Assembly: GCF_001514145.1 (NCBI RefSeq)
Contig: NZ_KQ948661.1
Span: 248,001 to 312,000 of the forward strand
Reading direction: 5' to 3'
Source of the DNA: Streptomyces canus
GTDB taxonomy: Bacteria; Actinomycetota; Actinomycetes; Streptomycetales; Streptomycetaceae
DNA length: 64,000 nucleotides
The notes beneath the pieces are model-generated. The model was given only the letters and a program-made list of their open reading frames with translations. It searched no databases and was not told the DNA's origin. Shown here in pieces: positions 60,601 through 64,000 of this stretch. Position 1 is the stretch's first letter. The number at the start of each line of letters is the position of its first letter. Made by a program: the position numbers and the translations under genes.

Positions 60601-60707
60601 ACAACTCCCTGGTACCGGTGGACACCGCCACGAACACCGCCGGGTCACCGCTGACGACCGGCGCGTATCCGCTGGCCGTCGCCTTGACTCCGGTACCTGT
60701 CGAGTAA
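57636..60707 (+). CDS. Secreted GH84 beta-N-acetylglucosaminidase with beta-propeller
   Basis: The protein has 1023 residues with a signal peptide (cleavage near 33, APASA). A GH84 N-terminal domain (about 35-180) precedes the catalytic barrel (about 185-480). The barrel starts LRGVIEGFYGTPWTHAERL and has the catalytic Asp299/Asp300 pair in IPLDDISYTKW. A helical region and an Ig-like domain (about 640-725) follow. Last is a seven-fold-type YVTN beta-propeller (about 735-1020). It removes terminal GlcNAc from glycans outside the cell. No ribosome site precedes the GTG, consistent with leaderless translation. Confidence 0.92.
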   Translation: MDSFINLRCVAAALLLALGLAAPAAPASADPRQTVPEVWPTPQKITVGPGRLPVPDRVVEVVGPGTDPSARKVVEAALKAAGADRITKVDAGDRPPPSDLTVYLGGPGENSATARTLKQLGAASPSGLAPGGYVLTSGRSHGQALLALSGVDTTGTFYAAQTLRQLLAGMRQLPVVKIRDWPTAALRGVIEGFYGTPWTHAERLAQLDFYGRTKQNVYVYSPKDDDYLRARWRDEYPAAALDRLKELVDRADADHVRFTYALSPGLSVCYSSDADITALTAKFDSLYAIGVRSFAIPLDDISYTKWNCPEDEQEFGTGGGAAGAAQAHLLNTAWQRFSADHTGLQPLEMVPTEYSDLADSPYKKALREQLDPSVVVEWTGVGVIAPTITTEQLKQAREVYGHPILVWDNYPVNDYVTSRLLLGPYTGREPGVASAAVGVTANPMVQGEASRIALFTSAAYLWNPTAYDPGKAFAASVQDLAGPDAAKWLRIFAENNYSSQLDPTESPTLTRLIAAFRKAYEQDSGLDRAATRLKAYFADMADTPAQLRARLDNPGFLDETSAWLDKLGRYGDAGGTAVDLLLAHHRGDADAVSTYWKQLQEDRRELDAIPQQVSPGVMDQFLYTTMLENAPDPGVDASFSPSSLSVRPGASATVTLDFSDAQARTVSWQLAVPDGVTASPSEGTATTPDAKVTVTLTGKTEGVHSVVVSGTGILDRALPVQVTDGTGTPRALTADFSGASVSSIDLSSGTTRNIAVGNNPGEVVVSADGHTAYAANQGSDTVSVIDVASGTVTATVAVGKVPAGLALTPDGGTLWVANYTDGTVQSIDTGTLTTGTPVPVGDGPENMAITPDGRTLYVADIHDNTVSPVDLATGKAGAAIPVGPSPFNVVAAPDGRTVYVSNSGGSTVTPIDTTTNETEPTFLVSGQAYGLGLSPDGRTLWVSPSNGDTITPIDTVTGAPGKRVTVGKSAFDVALNWNGSTAYVTTADDNSLVPVDTATNTAGSPLTTGAYPLAVALTPVPVE

Positions 60708-60720
60708 GGGCGAGCTGAAA

Positions 60721-60772
60721 AGGGGCGCGGGGAACTGCGCGACCAGCCCGCACGGGCCGCAAGTTCCCCGCG
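60721..60772. terminator. Repeat-derived hairpin between GH84 and SIS genes
   Basis: A copy of dispersed repeat family 1 (60721-60760) continues into its own inverted end. Positions 60726-60736 (CGCGGGGAACT) pair with 60762-60772, a perfect 11-bp stem with a 25-nt loop. It lies between two convergent genes 81 nt apart and probably acts as their terminator. Confidence 0.7.
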
Positions 60773-60788
60773 ACACCCCAGGCACCCC

Positions 60789-61553
60789 CTAGCTCGCGGT
60801 ACGCCGAACCCGCCCCGAATACCGCTTCTCCAGCTCGAGGTTGCCCTCAAAGCCTCCAGGCACGTTGGCCGACACGTAAACCGGCGGACGCTGACCCGCG
60901 GCAAGCAACAGCCCCGAAGCCTCCGCGACAGCCATCTGCACCAGCATCACACCGGTCAGAGTGGACAGCGCCCCCACCGCCCCACCCCCCGGCAGCGACA
61001 GCAACGCGTCCCCGACCGGCGCCGCGTTGTCCAGCACCACATCCGCCAGGTCCACGAGCTTCTTCCCGCTCGCGTGCCCGGCCGGCACGGCCGCCGTGTG
61101 GGTGAGGGAGGTGATCGCGAGGATCTTGTGCCCCTGTTGCCGGGCATGCAGCGCCATCTCCACGATGACGCTGTTGACGCCGGAGTTGGAGATGATGACG
61201 AACAGGTCCCGGGGGTGCGGCGCGGCCAGGTCGTAGAGGCGGACGGCCACCCCCGGCTGCCGCTCCAGCAGCGGGTCGTCGAGGACGCTCGGGTCGTCTC
61301 CGCCGTAGAGGACGAGGTCGGAGATCTGCAGCCGGTTCGTGGGCACGAGACCGCCCGCGCGGCCCGCGACCTCCAGGACCATCGCCTGGGAGTGACCGGT
61401 GCCGAAGGCGTGGATCACACCGTCGGCGCGGATGCAGTCGGCGATCAGCTCGGCGGCGCGGTGCACGTCCTCGCGGGCGGACTCGGTGACGTGACGGAGG
61501 ACGTCCAGGCTCTGTTCGGCGAAGCCCTGGGCGCTGACTGACTCGACGGACAC
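60789..61553 (-). CDS. SIS-domain phosphosugar-binding protein
   Basis: The protein has 254 residues from a GTG with GGGGAG upstream. The SIS fold is shown by IHAFGTGHSQAMVLEVAGRAGG, LFVIISNSGVNSVIVEMALHARQQGHKILAITS and the GDALLSLPGG end of the sugar-phosphate site. It is close to the MurQ/GlmS-isomerase group, often named sugar isomerase-domain proteins. It probably acts on GlcNAc- or ManNAc-derived phosphosugars inside the cell. It is divergent from the RpiR regulator. Confidence 0.88.
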   Translation of the reverse strand: MSVESVSAQGFAEQSLDVLRHVTESAREDVHRAAELIADCIRADGVIHAFGTGHSQAMVLEVAGRAGGLVPTNRLQISDLVLYGGDDPSVLDDPLLERQPGVAVRLYDLAAPHPRDLFVIISNSGVNSVIVEMALHARQQGHKILAITSLTHTAAVPAGHASGKKLVDLADVVLDNAAPVGDALLSLPGGGAVGALSTLTGVMLVQMAVAEASGLLLAAGQRPPVYVSANVPGGFEGNLELEKRYSGRVRRTAS

Positions 61554-61672
61554 GCGACACTCCCCACTGATGGATTGAACCACCATACAATCATCCATCG
61601 GTGAATCAATAAACCACAACGCGGTCCTGGTATTCAATCAGTGGTTCTAAGGGTGGCTGATACCTTCTTTCC
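61554..61672. promoter_or_regulatory. Divergent SIS/RpiR promoter region with TTGAAT-like sites
   Basis: The region is AT-rich for this DNA. It has ATTGAACCAC (61574-61583) and the inverted partner ATTCAATCAGTGGTTC (61632-61647). A minus-strand TTGATT and TATGGT with 16-nt spacing could serve the SIS gene. The half-sites resemble the palindrome at 57601-57617 and a site at 62610-62618. Confidence 0.45.
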
Positions 61673-62557
61673 ATGCCTCCGACCGACGTCACCACCCTGA
61701 TCCGCACCGAGCTGCCCCGGCTGGCCGGTTCCCTGCGGAAGGTCGGCGAGCTGATCCTGGAGGATCCGGCCGCCGTCACCCACTGCTCGGCCGCCGAGCT
61801 GGGCCGCCGCACCGGGACCTCGCAGGCCACGGTGACCCGGTTCTGCCGCGCCATCGGACTCGACTCCTACCAGCATCTGCTGATCGAACTGGCCCAGGAG
61901 CGCGGCCGCGGCGAGGTCTCCGACTGGGGTTCGGCCGAGATCGGCCCCGACATCTCTCCGGACGACAGCCTGGAGCGGGTCGTCCAGGTGGTGGGCAGCG
62001 CTGATCTGCGCGCGATCCAGCAGACCATCGAGCGCATCGACCTCGACGCCCTGGAGCGCGCTGCCCAGGCGCTGGCCAAGGCCCGCCGCATCGACGTGTA
62101 CGGCGTCGGCGGCAGCGGCGCGGTCGCCCAGGAGACCGAGACCCGGCTGTTCCGCATCGGCTGCCAGGTCCGCGGCTGGACCGAGGTGCACGGCGCGGCC
62201 ACCTCGGCGGCCCTGCTCACCCCCGCCGACGTGGCCATCGGCATCTCCCACTCCGGTGCCACCCGCGAGACCCTCGAGCCCTTCGAGATGGCCAAGGAGC
62301 GGGGCGCGACCACCATCGCCATCACCACCGACCCGCGCTCCCCCCTGGCCAAGGCCGCCGACGTCCGGCTCATCTCCTCGACCTCGGAGACCAGCTTCCG
62401 CACCGGCAGCATCGGCGGCCGGCACTCCGTCCTGATGATCGTCGACTGCCTCTACGTCCGCGTCGGCCAGGTGGCCTACCAGCGGGCCAGCGCCTCCCTC
62501 GCGCTCACCGACCACATCACCCCGCAGCACGCCGTGAAGGCTCGCCGTACGCGTTGA
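61673..62557 (+). CDS. RpiR/MurR-family transcriptional regulator
   Basis: The protein has 294 residues. An N-terminal helix-turn-helix of RpiR type (about 1-78, SAAELGRRTGTSQATVTRFCRAIG) is followed by a SIS domain (about 120-260; DVYGVGGSGAVAQETETRLFRIG, AIGISHSGATRETLEPFEMAKERG). Such regulators bind phosphosugars and control amino-sugar catabolism. It is flanked by SIS, GH84 and GH38 genes whose promoters share similar half-sites, so it is the likely common regulator. Confidence 0.92.
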   Translation: MPPTDVTTLIRTELPRLAGSLRKVGELILEDPAAVTHCSAAELGRRTGTSQATVTRFCRAIGLDSYQHLLIELAQERGRGEVSDWGSAEIGPDISPDDSLERVVQVVGSADLRAIQQTIERIDLDALERAAQALAKARRIDVYGVGGSGAVAQETETRLFRIGCQVRGWTEVHGAATSAALLTPADVAIGISHSGATRETLEPFEMAKERGATTIAITTDPRSPLAKAADVRLISSTSETSFRTGSIGGRHSVLMIVDCLYVRVGQVAYQRASASLALTDHITPQHAVKARRTR

Positions 62558-62574
62558 CCGTGGCCGATCTTGCA

Positions 62575-62620
62575 TGGATGAACCACCGAGATAACTCAAA
62601 GATGGTTGTTTGAATCATCC
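62575..62620 (+). promoter_or_regulatory. Candidate RpiR operator upstream of alpha-mannosidase
   Basis: GATGAACCACC (62578-62588) and TTGAATCAT (62610-62618) lie about 50-90 nt before the mannosidase start. Both resemble elements in the SIS/RpiR and GH84 promoters. Confidence 0.4.
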
Positions 62621-62667
62621 TCTCAGTGCCAGGATGGGGCTCCCCCGAGTCATCTCGTAGGAGCCCC

Positions 62668-64000
62668 ATGCGTGTCACCGCTGTTGAGTCGACCGAGTTG
62701 TTCGTCGGTACACCCGAGCAGCCGCTCCAGGTGGTGGCCGCCGGCATCGAGCACCTCCCGGGCCGCTCGGTCCACGTCACCGTCGAGGGACGCGGCGTCG
62801 GAGAGACGGTCGTCACCGTCGGCGAAAACGGCACCGTGCGGGCCGAGATACCCGTGACCGGCGGCGGCGGGCCGATCACGGTCACCGCAACCGACGGCGA
62901 CGAGAGTGCGCACGGCACCGGGGAGTTCACGGTCGCCGAGCCCGGCTGGACCATGTTCATGGTCAGCCACTTCCACTACGACCCCGTCTGGTGGAACACC
63001 CAGGGCGCCTACACCGAGACCTGGGACGTCGCCGACGATCCGGCCACCACCGGCCTCCCGGCCCGCACCTTCGACTCACGCGGCCAGTCCGGGATGAGCC
63101 TGGTCCGCGCCCACAGCGACCTGGCCCGGCGCGACCCGGCGTACACCTTCGTGCTGGCCGAGGTCGACTACCTCAAGCCGTACTGGGACTCCTTCCCGGA
63201 GGAGCGCGGCTTCCTGCGCGAGCTGATCCGCACCGGCCGCGTCGAGATCATGGGCGGCACCTACAACGAGCCGAACACCAATCTCACCGGCGCCGAGGCG
63301 ACCGTACGCAACGCGCTGTACGGCGACGGATACCAGCGCGCGATCCTCGGGGCGTCCCCGGAGACGGCCTGGCAGCTGGACGCGTTCGGGCACGACCCGC
63401 AGTTCCCGGGGCTGATGGCCGACGCCGGGGTGACGTCCAGCTCCTGGGCGCGCGGCCCCTTCCACCAGTGGGGTCCCACCCTGTCCGTCTTCGGCGAGGA
63501 GCCGCGGGACCCGACGCGGATGCAGTTCCCGGCGGAGTTCGACTGGATCGCACCCTCGGGGCGCGGGATCCTCACCGCGTACATGGTCAACCACTACGGC
63601 GCAGGCTGGCGGATCGACAACGCGCCGACACTGCCCGAGGCGGAGGCGGAGGCCTTCAAGCTGTTCCAGGGGCTCAAGAAGGTCGCGCTCACGCGCAATG
63701 TGCTGCTCCCGGTGGGCGGGGACTACGCGCCGCCGTGCCGCTGGGTGATGGACATCCACCGGGACTGGAACGCCCGTTACGTCTGGCCCCGGTTCGTCAG
63801 TGCCGTCCCCCGGGACTTCTTCGCCGCCGTGCGCGCGGAGCTGGACGCCGAGGGCCGCCGTGCCTCGCCGCAGACCCGGGACATGAACCCGGTCTACACC
63901 GGCAAGGACGTCTCCTACATCGACACCAAGCAGGCCCAGCGCTACGGCGAGACGCTCCTGGCCGACGCGGAGGCCTGGGCGACCCTCGCCTCCCTCGTCA
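62668..64000 (+). CDS. GH38 alpha-mannosidase, cut by window end
   Basis: About 444 residues are present and the frame is still open at the end of the window. An N-terminal beta domain (about 1-90) is followed by the GH38 catalytic domain. Zinc-binding HFHYDPVWW (His101, His103, Asp105) and nucleophile Asp238 in WQLDAFGHDPQ are in place. Eukaryotic-like spacing suggests a Zn-dependent retaining alpha-mannosidase. There is no signal peptide, so it acts in the cytoplasm on imported mannosides. GTAGGAGCC precedes the ATG. The rest of the gene and operon lie beyond the window. Confidence 0.9.
   Translation, partial: MRVTAVESTELFVGTPEQPLQVVAAGIEHLPGRSVHVTVEGRGVGETVVTVGENGTVRAEIPVTGGGGPITVTATDGDESAHGTGEFTVAEPGWTMFMVSHFHYDPVWWNTQGAYTETWDVADDPATTGLPARTFDSRGQSGMSLVRAHSDLARRDPAYTFVLAEVDYLKPYWDSFPEERGFLRELIRTGRVEIMGGTYNEPNTNLTGAEATVRNALYGDGYQRAILGASPETAWQLDAFGHDPQFPGLMADAGVTSSSWARGPFHQWGPTLSVFGEEPRDPTRMQFPAEFDWIAPSGRGILTAYMVNHYGAGWRIDNAPTLPEAEAEAFKLFQGLKKVALTRNVLLPVGGDYAPPCRWVMDIHRDWNARYVWPRFVSAVPRDFFAAVRAELDAEGRRASPQTRDMNPVYTGKDVSYIDTKQAQRYGETLLADAEAWATLASLV

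Noticed and set aside
1..64000. tRNA/rRNA genes, CRISPR arrays, insertion sequences or prophage
   Set aside because: No cloverleaf-like sequence, regularly spaced short repeats, transposase or phage motifs were found on reading. The tandem repeats seen are coding or short intergenic elements.

Overview
The window is high-GC actinobacterial DNA, almost certainly a Streptomyces chromosome. The grounds are strong G/C at third codon positions, many GTG/TTG starts with 1-4 nt stop/start overlaps, two conservons (cvnABCD), a DUF6230/DUF6114 pair, a SARP regulator, and dispersed GC-rich repeats of a type common in Streptomyces. No rRNA, tRNA, CRISPR array, transposase or phage gene was seen. All protein names come from reading motifs, not from database searches.

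Layout. 0.1-3.3 kb holds DUF6230/DUF6114 membrane genes, a peptidase E-like gene and a SAM methyltransferase. 3.6-9.3 kb has a solitary sugar-binding lipoprotein followed by conservon A (cvnA-B-C-D). 9.3-18.4 kb is an M81 (MlrC-like) metallopeptidase with a ROK regulator, divergent from a complete oligopeptide-type ABC importer ending in a ROK sugar kinase. 18.6-26.6 kb is an osmoprotectant (betaine-type) ABC importer whose binding-protein gene is separated from its permease/ATPase genes by conservon B in the opposite orientation. 26.7-29.4 kb is a two-gene operon: a serine alpha/beta-hydrolase fused to a macro-like domain, then a RES-domain protein with a Cys-rich N-terminal domain. I rank this as the most interesting locus, a candidate NAD+/ADP-ribose toxin or defence module.

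29.6-36.8 kb has a GT39 membrane glycosyltransferase, an extracytoplasmic flavin electron-transfer operon (ferric-reductase-like membrane protein, duplicated FMN-binding protein, ApbE) and a two-component system. 36.9-45.4 kb has a sugar-nucleotide epimerase, a second two-component system, a GT2/DUF2064/methyltransferase operon, a molybdopterin oxidoreductase with a small membrane partner, and a GT-C-like membrane protein. 45.4-54.2 kb, all on the minus strand, holds a large GAF-PP2C-ATPase regulator, an NlpC/P60 secreted peptidase, an ECF sigma factor, a VanX-like D-Ala-D-Ala dipeptidase and a SARP-NB-ARC-TPR regulator. 54.7-57.6 kb encodes a lipoprotein, an I36-like secreted protein and a flippase-like membrane protein. 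57.6-64 kb is an amino-sugar/mannoside catabolic locus: GH84 N-acetylglucosaminidase with beta-propeller, SIS protein, RpiR regulator and a GH38 alpha-mannosidase cut by the window end. Related TTGAAT half-sites lie in its promoters.

The unifying theme is sensing and remodelling at the cell envelope: both conservons sit beside solute-binding lipoproteins, and several operons act on wall or surface glycans. Repeats have also moved into coding regions: in three genes a dispersed intergenic-type repeat is read in frame, and two genes carry recent tandem duplications.
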